From JBDOQU01 sp039839375 (GTDB lineage Bacteria > Pseudomonadota > Alphaproteobacteria > DSM-16000 > Inquilinaceae), in contig NZ_JBDOQU010000007.1 in NCBI RefSeq assembly GCF_039839375.1, positions 170,766 through 234,765 on the forward strand: a stretch of DNA of 64,000 nt, read 5' to 3'. The notes beneath the pieces are model-generated. The model made no database searches and was not told where the DNA came from. It worked only from the letters and a program-made list of their open reading frames with translations. Position 1 is the first letter of the stretch, and each line of letters begins with the position of its first letter. Shown piece by piece: positions 1-7,455 of this stretch. The translations under genes and the position numbers were made by a program.

Positions 1-2611
1 CCATGTCGATGATGGCGAGCGGCGTCCGGAATTCATGGGAGGTGAGCGAGATGAATTCCCGCTGCAACTGGCCGAGCTGCTTTTCCTTCCGGAGCGCGCT
101 GCGCAAAGCCTCGGCGGCGTCGCGATAGGGCGTGACGTCGGTGGCGACGATCAGCGTGCTGCCGTCGGGCGGATGGCGCACGCTGACGGCGATGCAGCGC
201 CCGTCCGGCAGCAGCCTTTCCTGGTTGAATTCCTCCGGTCCGCGCAGATTGCGCAGCTCCGCTGCGATCCATCCCTCATCGTGCCCCCTCGCCGCCGCGA
301 TGGCGCGGGTCACCTCCTCCATCCCCACGCCGGGCTTGAGGATGCCGGCGAGGCTGGGCGTGAAGCCCGCGATCACGTCGTTGGCCACCACCAGCCGCTC
401 CTCACTGTCATAGAGCGCGATGCCACCCTTGAAGGTGGTGATCGCCGCCATCAGCCGCCCTTCGGCCCCGGTGAGGGCGGCCGTACGCTGGGCCACCAGC
501 TCCTCAAGATGGCCGCGATGGGACGCCAGCTCGCGTTCGGTCTCGATCCGGCGGGTGATGTCGCGGAAGAGGATCAGCGCCGTCGGCTTGCGGTCGTAGG
601 AGAAGGGAACGGCCTCCGCTTCCAGGAAGATCTCCCTTCCGTCATCGGTGCGGACGCGACATTCCGTGACCGGCACGTCCCCGCCCGATTCCAGCAGCCG
701 CCGCATCGCGCCGCGATTGACCGGATCGCGCGGGTCGACCATGAAATCGGCGTAGGAGCGGCCATTCAGATCCTCCGGCGAGGACAGGCCGAGGATGGCG
801 CGGCCGGCGGCGTTGAGGAACCTTATCCCGCGCCGGTCGTGCAGCATAACGCCGTCGGGCAGCAAATCGACCAGCCGCCGGTACCGTTCCTCGCTCAGCC
901 TCAGCCGCTCCTCCACCTGCGCGCGTTCGATCGCCGACGCGATCAGCGTGCCGGCGGTGGTGAGGATGTCGATCTCAAGCGAGGTCCAGACCCGCTCCCG
1001 CCGGCAATCGTCGAAGCCGATATGCCCCCACCATTCCTCGTCGACGAAGATCGGGACCGATACGAAGGAGAGCGATCCCTGGCGGTCGAACTCCTCCCTC
1101 AACTCCCCCGTCAGGTCGCGGGCCATCACCTGGATAGGGCGGCCGCCGCGCCGTTCCTCCGTCCACCGCCGCATCACCGGGTCGTCGCCGGTCAGGCTCT
1201 GGTTCCAGTTCCGGGGATCGTCGCTGAGCGTGACGAGGCCGGGGGCCGCCCAGTCGAACCGGCAGCTCTGCACCAGTTCCCGCTCGGCATTCCGATGGAC
1301 CTGGAAGATCGACACCCGGCTGACCTCCGCCGCCTCGCCCAGCTTGCTCAGCAACTGCCGGATGCCGCCCTGCCAGCCGATGCGCCCGACGATGGCCGAC
1401 GCGGCATAGCCGATGGCGTCGAGCATGGCGGTGCGGCGCGCGATCTCCGCCTCCCGCTCCCTTCGCGCGGTGACGTCGATGCGGATGCCGACCGTGCCGC
1501 CCTCCCGCGTGCGCCAGTCCACAACGCGCATCCATCTTCCGTCGCTCAGCGGCACCTCGAACGGCGTGCCGACGCGGGCGCGCTGCGCCTTGCGTTCGGC
1601 CACCCATTCCTCCTCCCGGCCCGCCGCGTCCGCATACTGGCCGCGCCGGGCCCCCTCGCGCACGAAATCCTCCCACCGCACGCCGGGGACCAGCAGGTCG
1701 GCCGTGACAGCGTTCAACTCCCGGTACTGGTCGTTGCAGATCACCAGACGATCGTCGGAATCATAGAGGGCGAAGCCGTCGGCCAGGGAATCGATGGCGT
1801 CGGTCAGCCTTTCCCGCAGCCGGCTGACCTGCGCCTCCGCATTCATCCGGCCGGTCACGTCGGTCCACAGGCTCATCAACCCGTTGCCGCCGATCAACCG
1901 CTCCTCAAGCTGGAGCCAGCCGCCGTCCCGCCGCTGAAAGATCATCGGCTCGCGCACCGGCTCCCCGCCCGGATTCTCCCGCGCGGCCAGCCGCTCGATC
2001 CGCGCCCGCTCGCCTTCCGCCAGGATCTGGTCGGCGTAGCGGCGAAGATGCTCCCCATAGCTTGCGCCATGGCGGTAGAGATCGATGCTCCAGGGGAACA
2101 GGCCGCCCATCGCCTTGTTGGCCAGGATGAACCTGCCTTCCGCATCGTACTGGGCGACGCCGATATCCGCCGCGACGGCGTCGGCGATGCCGGACCGCGC
2201 CGCCTCCGCTGTCAGGGCGGCCGTTGCGTCCGACCAGATCTTCAGCCTGCCGCCGTCGGCGAAGCGGTGGAACCGGACCTCATACCAGCGCCCGTCCTGC
2301 CGCTGATAGACATAGGGATCGTTCTGCTTCCGATGCCGCTCCAGCCCTGCCTCGACGTGACGCTCCAGCAACGGCAGTTCCGCGGCGGACAGGTTCGTTT
2401 CGAAATAGCGGCGCAGCGTTTCGGCATAGGGGATGCCGGGCCGTATGATCGGCGCTTCCTCGGGAAAGAAGCGAAGATAGGCGTCGTTCCAGAAGACGAC
2501 GCGGTCCTCACGGTCGAACAGGCAGACCGCCAGTTCGATCCGGGACAGGAGGGCGTCCAGCAACGCCCGTGCATCGACGGCGTCCCGCACCTCCGACAGA
2601 GCGACGGCCAT
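1..2611 (-). CDS. Multi-PAS/GAF sensor histidine kinase (C-terminus cut by window edge)
   Basis: This frame is open from an ATG at 2611 to the left edge (about 870 codons seen), so the catalytic ATPase domain and stop are missing. Reading the minus strand gives PAS-like domains at about residues 10-120, 130-255, 262-380, 575-690 and 715-825, a GAF domain at about 404-568, and the start of a HisKA domain where SLTSHEFRTPL carries the phospho-accepting His near residue 859. No membrane segment or signal peptide is seen, so it is probably a cytoplasmic sensor. Family knowledge says such proteins autophosphorylate in response to ligands or redox state; the stimulus cannot be inferred. A 964-codon frame on the opposite strand is a GC-driven shadow. 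Confidence 0.88.
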   Translation of the reverse strand, partial: MAVALSEVRDAVDARALLDALLSRIELAVCLFDREDRVVFWNDAYLRFFPEEAPIIRPGIPYAETLRRYFETNLSAAELPLLERHVEAGLERHRKQNDPYVYQRQDGRWYEVRFHRFADGGRLKIWSDATAALTAEAARSGIADAVAADIGVAQYDAEGRFILANKAMGGLFPWSIDLYRHGASYGEHLRRYADQILAEGERARIERLAARENPGGEPVREPMIFQRRDGGWLQLEERLIGGNGLMSLWTDVTGRMNAEAQVSRLRERLTDAIDSLADGFALYDSDDRLVICNDQYRELNAVTADLLVPGVRWEDFVREGARRGQYADAAGREEEWVAERKAQRARVGTPFEVPLSDGRWMRVVDWRTREGGTVGIRIDVTARREREAEIARRTAMLDAIGYAASAIVGRIGWQGGIRQLLSKLGEAAEVSRVSIFQVHRNAERELVQSCRFDWAAPGLVTLSDDPRNWNQSLTGDDPVMRRWTEERRGGRPIQVMARDLTGELREEFDRQGSLSFVSVPIFVDEEWWGHIGFDDCRRERVWTSLEIDILTTAGTLIASAIERAQVEERLRLSEERYRRLVDLLPDGVMLHDRRGIRFLNAAGRAILGLSSPEDLNGRSYADFMVDPRDPVNRGAMRRLLESGGDVPVTECRVRTDDGREIFLEAEAVPFSYDRKPTALILFRDITRRIETERELASHRGHLEELVAQRTAALTGAEGRLMAAITTFKGGIALYDSEERLVVANDVIAGFTPSLAGILKPGVGMEEVTRAIAAARGHDEGWIAAELRNLRGPEEFNQERLLPDGRCIAVSVRHPPDGSTLIVATDVTPYRDAAEALRSALRKEKQLGQLQREFISLTSHEFRTPLAIIDM

Positions 2612-2783
2612 GGAAGGGCAATCCCTGCAACCGCCCCCTGCCTGAAGGCAAGCCACGCCGGCCCTCCTTCGGGGCTCGGCGACCATCGGCATTTTCCTCG
2701 AATGCGGCGAGCCGGGCAATCATCATTAACGAGACCTCAGGCCGCCCCTGCTACCGCCGCGGCGGGAGGAGGTTTTTCTGGTG

Positions 2784-2812
2784 TCGGCTTTTGTAGGCTT
2801 TTGTCGGCTTTT
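2784..2812. repeat. Tandem 10-base motif GGCTTTTGTN, copy 1
   Basis: The motif GGCTTTTGTA / GGCTTTTGTC / GGCTTTT runs with a period of 10 bases, close to one helical turn. An almost identical array lies at 2917-2944. It could be a phased protein-binding site or a dispersed repeat; nothing in the sequence decides. Confidence 0.6.
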
Positions 2813-2878
2813 CATCGAATTTCAAAGCCTTCGAGGGCGGAGACATCGGAGCAGGAAACCAACCGCCCCCTCACCCAA

Positions 2879-2910
2879 CCCTCTCCCACGAGGGGAGAGG
2901 GCTTTTTTTT
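2879..2910 (+). terminator. Rho-independent-like terminator within a dispersed repeat
   Basis: A 9-bp GC-rich stem (2879-2887 with 2893-2901, loop ACGAG) is followed by C and eight T residues, a good intrinsic terminator on the plus strand. No plus-strand gene precedes it, so it may insulate the downstream DUF2231 gene or simply be a form of the CCCTCTCC/GGAGAGGG repeat seen again at 38013-38122. Confidence 0.55.
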
Positions 2911-2916
2911 CTCGTG

Positions 2917-2944
2917 TTGGCTTTTGTAGGCTTTTGTCGGCTTT
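2917..2944. repeat. Tandem 10-base motif GGCTTTTGTN, copy 2
   Basis: Second copy of the 10-base-period array at 2784-2812, differing only at its edges. The two copies bracket the hairpin at 2879-2910. Confidence 0.6.
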
Positions 2945-3119
2945 AGCTGTTTCCAAATCACTTCAGACTTGAGAGTTCCCGCAATCGTTACAGGAATAAT
3001 ATCCTGATCCGGCGACATTGTCACGCGGGTTCAGGCGACCACACGGTCGACGGGAACAAAAGGGGCCGGCGTCTGTATGACTCGACGTAACCCAACGATG
3101 ACCATGTCGAGCCGCCTTG

Positions 3120-3575
3120 ATGAACCGCCAGCAATCCGCTTCCGCCGCCGCAGTCGCCGGGCATCCGATTCACGCGACCCTCGCTCCGTTTCCTATCGTC
3201 TGCTTCACGCTCACGCTCCTGACCGACATCGCCTATTGGCGAACGTCGTATCTCATGTGGCAGTATTTTTCCGAGTGGCTGCTTCTGGCGGGGCTAGTCT
3301 TTGGCGTCATCGCGGCGCTCGTGGGCGCGGCGGATTTCCTGTTTCGGCCGGCGGCTCGCGCGCCGGGATCGGCCTGGCCCCATGCGCTGGGCGGCGTGAT
3401 CGCCCTGATCCTGGCCTTCTTCAACAGCCTCGTCCATGCCGGCGACGGCTGGACCGGCGTCGTTCCCTACGGCCTGATCCTGTCGGCCGTGACCGTGCTC
3501 GTCCTCGCCGTCTCCGACTGGTTCGGCCGAGCGATGGTCTTTCGCCACGGCATCGGGGTCAGCAATCATGAATAG
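3120..3575 (+). CDS. DUF2231 family four-helix membrane protein
   Basis: The product is 151 residues from the ATG at 3120 (a TTG codon directly before it is the only near alternative). Four hydrophobic segments are visible at about residues 18-40, 50-75, 88-106 and 113-135, and the GHPIHATLAPFP stretch near the N-terminus is the usual opening of DUF2231 proteins. Its 3' end overlaps the start of the next gene by 8 bases, so the two are translationally coupled. DUF2231 genes are often found with sugar or haem-linked oxidoreductases, and that fits here, but the function is unknown. Confidence 0.85.
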   Translation: MNRQQSASAAAVAGHPIHATLAPFPIVCFTLTLLTDIAYWRTSYLMWQYFSEWLLLAGLVFGVIAALVGAADFLFRPAARAPGSAWPHALGGVIALILAFFNSLVHAGDGWTGVVPYGLILSAVTVLVLAVSDWFGRAMVFRHGIGVSNHE

Positions 3576-5097
3576 CCTCTCATTCCTCCGCGCATCGACC
3601 CTCGCGGGATGCTGCATCGTCCTCTTCGCCCTCGCCGGCTGCGACGACGGCGCGGATTTCGACATTTCCCAGCAGATCGGCCCCGACCCCGTGCTGCCCG
3701 AGCCCGATCCGGGCCTGCTGCCCGACATGAAGATCGCGGAAGTCATCGGCTGGCAGGAGGGCGAGACGCCGACGGTTCCCGAGGGCTTGACCGTCACCGC
3801 CTATGCGCGGGATCTCGTCAACCCGCGGACAGTCCATACCTTGCCGAACGGAGACGTGCTCGTCGTCCAGTCGCGCGGGCCCACCGGCAAGCCGGTCATC
3901 CGGCCCAAGGACGTGATCCGCGGCTGGATCATGTCGCTGGCCCACGGCGGCGGCGGGGGGCCGCAGGAAGAGAGCAACCTGATCACCCTCCTGCGCGACA
4001 CGAACCGCGACGGGCAGGTGGACGAACGCAGCGATCTCCTGACCGGGCTCAACTCGCCTTTCGGCGTCGCCTGGTACGAAGGCACGCTTTACGTCGCCGC
4101 GGCCGATGCGATCCTCGCCTACCCCTATGAGCTGGGCCAGATGGAGATCACCGCCGAACCGAGCGTGCTGACGCCGCTGCCGGGCGGGCCGATCAACCAC
4201 CATTGGACCAAGGATCTGGCGCTCAGCCCGGACGGCCGCTTCCTCTACGCCTCGGTCGGCTCCAACTCCAATGTCGCGGAACGGGGGCTGGAAGCCGAAA
4301 AGGGTCGCGCGGCGATCTGGCGGGTGGACCGGGAGACGGGCGCCGCCCTCGTTTACGCTTCCGGCCTGCGCAACCCCAACGGCCTGGTCTTCCATCCCGA
4401 AACCGGCGAACTATGGACCGTCGTCAATGAGCGCGACGAACTCGGCCCCAATCTCGTGCCGGACTACATGACGTCGGTGCGGGAGGGGGCGTTCTACGGC
4501 TGGCCCTGGAGCTATTACGGCGACCATGTGGACGAGCGGGTCCATCCCCTGCGGCCGGACATGGTGGAGCAGGCGGTCATGCCCGATTACGCGCTCTCCA
4601 GCCATGTCGCCGCGCTGGGCCTGGCCTTTACGAACGGCTCCGCCATGCCCGACGCCTATGCGAACGGCGCGTTCATCGGCGAGCATGGCAGTTGGAACCG
4701 CAATTTCTTCAATGGCTACAAGGTCATCTATGTGCCGTTCGAGAACGGCAGCCCCGCCGGCATGGCGCAGGATGTCGTCACCGGTTTCATCGAGGGCGAC
4801 CAGGCCCATGGCCGGCCGGTCGGCGTGGCCATCGACGGGACGGGCGCGCTCCTGATCGCCGACGACGCCGGCAACACCGTCTGGCGCGTCGCGGCGGCGG
4901 ACGGCACGATCACGCCGGAGCCGATCGGCACGGATCGGTCCGCAATGGCCGCCGGCGAGGAGGAGGCGCAGCAGGCAGACCCCGCCACGCCGGAACCCGC
5001 AACCGACGAGCCTTCACCGGCGCCCTCGCCATCAGACGCCGATAGTTCGTCAGCGCCACCACAGACGGAGATTGCCCCGGCCGTGCAGCCGGAGTGA
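3568..5097 (+). CDS. Sorbosone dehydrogenase-like (PQQ-type) beta-propeller lipoprotein
   Basis: The 509-residue product starts with a lipoprotein signal whose lipobox LAGC places the acylated Cys at residue 25. The body (about 60-445) looks like the six-bladed propeller of soluble aldose/L-sorbosone dehydrogenases, with the family strings GLRNPNGL and HGSWNR. These enzymes bind PQQ in the periplasm and oxidise sugars or aldehydes; the substrate here is not known. Residues after about 450 form a low-complexity Pro/Glu/Ala/Ser tail, probably disordered. It is coupled to the upstream DUF2231 membrane protein, which may relay electrons or anchor it (inference). Confidence 0.85.
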   Translation: MNSLSFLRASTLAGCCIVLFALAGCDDGADFDISQQIGPDPVLPEPDPGLLPDMKIAEVIGWQEGETPTVPEGLTVTAYARDLVNPRTVHTLPNGDVLVVQSRGPTGKPVIRPKDVIRGWIMSLAHGGGGGPQEESNLITLLRDTNRDGQVDERSDLLTGLNSPFGVAWYEGTLYVAAADAILAYPYELGQMEITAEPSVLTPLPGGPINHHWTKDLALSPDGRFLYASVGSNSNVAERGLEAEKGRAAIWRVDRETGAALVYASGLRNPNGLVFHPETGELWTVVNERDELGPNLVPDYMTSVREGAFYGWPWSYYGDHVDERVHPLRPDMVEQAVMPDYALSSHVAALGLAFTNGSAMPDAYANGAFIGEHGSWNRNFFNGYKVIYVPFENGSPAGMAQDVVTGFIEGDQAHGRPVGVAIDGTGALLIADDAGNTVWRVAAADGTITPEPIGTDRSAMAAGEEEAQQADPATPEPATDEPSPAPSPSDADSSSAPPQTEIAPAVQPE

Positions 5098-5135
5098 ACG
5101 GCGCCGGGGGGCACGGCAGAGATCATCCCTTGATA

Positions 5136-5156
5136 TGTACGTCACACCGACGTACA
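5136..5156. promoter_or_regulatory. Inverted repeat upstream of toxin-antitoxin pair (probable operator)
   Basis: TGTACGT and ACGTACA form a 7-bp perfect inverted repeat around a 7-base spacer, 29 bases before the antitoxin start. Ribbon-helix-helix antitoxins of the DUF1778 family repress their own promoters through such sites, so this is the likely autoregulatory operator. Confidence 0.7.
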
Positions 5157-5182
5157 TGTATCACGCCTGACATGAGGAGGCG

Positions 5183-5494
5183 ATGATGCGCGCTTTCCAC
5201 GACGATACGAAAGACATTGACGAGCGGGCCAGCGAGCGGATGAATTTCCGCACCAAGCCCCACATCAAGAGGACGATCCAGCAGGCGGCGGCGCTGAGCG
5301 GGGTGGATGACTCGGTGTTTACGATGAACGCCGCCTATCATTCCGCACTGGAAACCATCGCGGCACACGAGCGCACCGTGCTTGATCCGGTGGATCATGC
5401 CGCATTCTTCTCGGCGCTCGACAATCCGCCGGCCCCGACTGCCAAATTGCGGGATGCCTTTGCTCGCCATGGGTCGCGTGTCGTTTCCAGGTGA
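5183..5494 (+). CDS. DUF1778 family antitoxin (TacA-like)
   Basis: About 102 residues with an N-terminal ribbon-helix-helix part (RMNFRTKPHIKRTIQQAA) and the C-terminal LDNPP stretch typical of DUF1778 antitoxins that neutralise GNAT toxins. A perfect AGGAGG at 5175-5180 lies 2 bases before the ATG at 5183 and 5 before the ATG at 5186, so 5186 is the better start. The gene overlaps the toxin gene by four bases (GTGA). It should bind DNA as a dimer, probably at 5136-5156, and wrap its C-terminus around the toxin active site. Confidence 0.9.
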   Translation: MMRAFHDDTKDIDERASERMNFRTKPHIKRTIQQAAALSGVDDSVFTMNAAYHSALETIAAHERTVLDPVDHAAFFSALDNPPAPTAKLRDAFARHGSRVVSR

Positions 5495-6063
5495 CTTCGC
5501 CCGGCGACGCCAAGCTGACCATAGAGCCGTTCGATCCTGAAAAACACGATCGGACGGCTTTTTCCTGCGGTGTTGAGCAGGTCGATAATTTCTTCAAACG
5601 AACTGCGAACAAGCTGGCGAAAGCAGGAAACCTCCGCGTTTTCGTGATGGTGGGCGCAGACGATGAGGTCATCGGCTTCCACGCTGTCAATGCCCATGCG
5701 ATCGACTATCAGGAATTGCCAAAGACCTTCGCCCGGTCGCGTCCACGCCATGGATCGATCCCCGCCGCGTACATTTCCATGATCGGCGTCGATCAAAAGC
5801 ATGCCGGCCAAGGCTATGGGGGCGACCTGCTAGCGGATGCGTTGCAGCGCATCGCACTCGCATCCGAAAGCCTGTGGATCGCGGTTGTCGTGCTCGATGT
5901 TCTCGACGACGGAAACCCCAACCTGACCGCGCGACGCAAGGCGCTTTACGAGGGCTACGGTTTCACGCCGTTCAAGTCCAACCCGCTCAGGATGTTTCTT
6001 CCCCTTGCCACTGTCTGGAAGATGTTGGGTGAGGAGGAGATGCGGAGGGCGGATCAAGAATAG
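5491..6063 (+). CDS. GNAT acetyltransferase toxin (TacT/AtaT type)
   Basis: The 190-residue product has a GNAT fold with the acetyl-CoA pyrophosphate loop QKHAGQGYG (about 102-110) and a C-terminal LYEGYGF (152-158) whose Tyr153 is the probable general acid. Toxins of this family acetylate the amino group of charged tRNAs and block translation. Translation starts at a GTG that overlaps the antitoxin stop, a classic coupled toxin-antitoxin layout. Together with the preceding gene it makes a complete type II module with no sign of decay. Confidence 0.9.
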   Translation: MTSPGDAKLTIEPFDPEKHDRTAFSCGVEQVDNFFKRTANKLAKAGNLRVFVMVGADDEVIGFHAVNAHAIDYQELPKTFARSRPRHGSIPAAYISMIGVDQKHAGQGYGGDLLADALQRIALASESLWIAVVVLDVLDDGNPNLTARRKALYEGYGFTPFKSNPLRMFLPLATVWKMLGEEEMRRADQE

Positions 6064-6074
6064 AAAGCAAATAT

Positions 6075-6371
6075 CTAACGGCTTCCCCCAGTCATCGAGC
6101 CGAATAAATAACCCAGCGCGCCCAACAAGACACCAACCAAACCCTCAAAGAATTTTATGCCCTCATTGCCACTAAATGTCATTGCAACTCCAATGAGAAT
6201 TAGTACAGCGAAGCACACAATTCCGGCAATCCAGATCGGAGCATGGTACTTGTCGCCAAACAGTTCACCGACACGACCCATTTGCTGGCGCTCTTGGCGC
6301 AAACGGAACTCGGCGTCCACAGACGGCTTCATGACAACGCCTTCATCGACTACCTGTGGCGGGTCTGTCAT
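6075..6371 (-). CDS. Small two-helix membrane protein, second gene of an unknown cassette
   Basis: The 98-residue product has a charged N-terminal half (about 1-44, with RLRQERQQMG) followed by two hydrophobic helices at about 46-68 and 75-95, the second rich in Gly and Leu. It ends close to the convergent toxin gene. Its ATG overlaps the stop of the upstream gene (6368) by four bases, so the pair is translated together. I do not recognise the family. The layout of a soluble protein coupled to a small membrane protein is seen in some defence or stress cassettes, but no function can be claimed. Confidence 0.75.
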   Translation of the reverse strand: MTDPPQVVDEGVVMKPSVDAEFRLRQERQQMGRVGELFGDKYHAPIWIAGIVCFAVLILIGVAMTFSGNEGIKFFEGLVGVLLGALGYLFGSMTGGSR

Positions 6372-6718
6372 GACGCATCCACAAAGAGCATGAAGGTTAG
6401 TTTACGCTGGTGATCCGGGATCGGCAGCGGCTCAAGCTCAAAAGCGAGCCGCAAATTCTCGTCGCCGATCTTGCCTATGCCGACTCTTCCACCGGCCGAG
6501 ACTTTATCCATTGGCATGTTTGCCAAATGGACGACTGTGCGCCCCGAGGTTGGGGCACCATGCCTAACCCCGGGCGCACCACCGTCAGCACGCAGCTTGA
6601 GGGCAACAACATGCGTCTCTGACCCATGCAGGAAAGAGACTTCGACTACCCCATCTGGTCGCAGGAAAACGACACCAGAATCGAGATATCGGATGCCATC
6701 GACATTGACGATTGCCAT
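6368..6718 (-). CDS. Unknown soluble protein, first gene of a two-gene cassette
   Basis: The 116-residue product is rich in beta-strand patterns, lacks a signal peptide or membrane segment, and begins MAIVNVDGIRYLDSG. It bears a weak resemblance, from memory only, to the DUF6864 group of short proteins; I cannot confirm this. No good Shine-Dalgarno is seen before the ATG at 6718. GC and codon use are lower and less biased than in the housekeeping neighbours, consistent with acquisition. It is coupled by an ATGA overlap to the membrane protein gene downstream. Confidence 0.72.
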   Translation of the reverse strand: MAIVNVDGIRYLDSGVVFLRPDGVVEVSFLHGSETHVVALKLRADGGAPGVRHGAPTSGRTVVHLANMPMDKVSAGGRVGIGKIGDENLRLAFELEPLPIPDHQRKLTFMLFVDAS

Positions 6719-6959
6719 GCGCGAAACTCAAGCATGCGTGGTGGCAGTTATCAATCGTCTTTCCGCTTACCGGTTGTGCGGTTCCAGCCGCACCGCCTAT
6801 TCCTCAGTGGTCCGGTCCACTCTACGCCAGAACGAAAAGCAAACAGTGCAGTCGGTTTCGAGGGCGCGCTGACCTTGGCCAATTTCAGCACACGCACAAT
6901 CCCCGGCACAGGGCGCGCGGATTGATGAGCGGGAAAATGTGTCAAGTGCTTGAAAATAT

Positions 6960-7036
6960 TGGTAGCGGAGGAGGGACTCGAACCCCCGACACGCGGATTA
7001 TGATTCCGCTGCTCTAACCGGCTGAGCTACTCCGCC
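6960..7036 (-). tRNA. tRNA with CAU anticodon (probably elongator Met)
   Basis: The minus strand folds as a full cloverleaf: acceptor GGCGGAG paired with CTCCGCT, D-arm GCTC/GAGC, anticodon stem GCGGA/TCCGC with loop ATCATAA, and T-arm GGGGG-TTCGAGT-CCCTC (four pairs plus one mismatch). CCA is encoded (6960-6962). The anticodon CAU and overall sequence match alphaproteobacterial elongator tRNA-Met as I remember it; tRNA-Ile2 with lysidine cannot be fully excluded. Its 3' end faces the accessory genes at 5136-6718, the usual orientation for island integration. Confidence 0.95.
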
Positions 7037-7127
7037 CCGGAGAGGGCTTGCGTATATGGCGGGACGGGGCGGCTGTCAAGGCGGATCGGCCGGTTCGGCG
7101 TGCCCTTCCTTGCACCCTTTCCCGGCG

Positions 7128-7430
7128 TCAGTCGCCGAGCATCGAGGAGAGCTTGAGCGCGATGCCCATATTGCCCTTCACCTTCAGCTTCCCGGTCATG
7201 AAGGCGAGCGTCGGGTCGAGCGTACCGTCGACCAGCTTGCGCAGATTGTCGGCCTTGATGGTCAGGACCGTGTCGGCCTCGCCGTCCTGGGCGCCGATCA
7301 CCGCCGGGGAGGCCGTTCCGTCCCAGTAGAGAACGCCGTCCGCGCCGAGGTCGAACTTCACCCGCGCGCCCAGGGGCGGGTTCAGGGCGGCGCGGGCGCG
7401 CACGGATTCGGTCAGGGCGTCGAGCGACAT
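7128..7430 (-). CDS. SCP2 sterol-binding domain protein
   Basis: A 100-residue single-domain protein starting at the ATG at 7430, which follows AAGGA seven bases upstream; an in-frame extension to 7517 would overlap mnmA and is not needed. The pattern of alternating strands and the C-terminal KVKGNMGIALKLSSML helix is the lipid-binding SCP-2 fold. Bacterial stand-alone members bind acyl chains or lipids in the cytoplasm; the partner is unknown. It lies 25 bases after mnmA and may be cotranscribed with it. Confidence 0.88.
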   Translation of the reverse strand: MSLDALTESVRARAALNPPLGARVKFDLGADGVLYWDGTASPAVIGAQDGEADTVLTIKADNLRKLVDGTLDPTLAFMTGKLKVKGNMGIALKLSSMLGD

Positions 7431-7455
7431 CGATGGTTCCTTGTGGGACGGGAGA

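Larger units (their letters stand above)
2612..3119. other. Intergenic region with repeats, no gene seen
   Basis: The 508 bases between the divergent sensor kinase and DUF2231 genes hold two copies of a 10-base-period repeat (2784-2812 and 2917-2944) flanking a repeat-derived hairpin with a T-tract (2879-2910). No recognisable protein is coded in any frame. The promoters of both flanking genes must lie here, but I cannot place them with confidence. Confidence 0.6.

Noticed and set aside
35..2929. 964-codon open frame on the plus strand
   Set aside because: It is antisense to the multi-PAS sensor kinase, has no recognisable domain, and its end reads the intergenic repeat. The minus-strand frame shows clear PAS, GAF and HisKA sequences.
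5098..6959. tRNA-mediated attachment site repeat for an island
   Set aside because: I looked for a copy of the tRNA 3' end in the segment next to it and found none; no integrase gene is present either.
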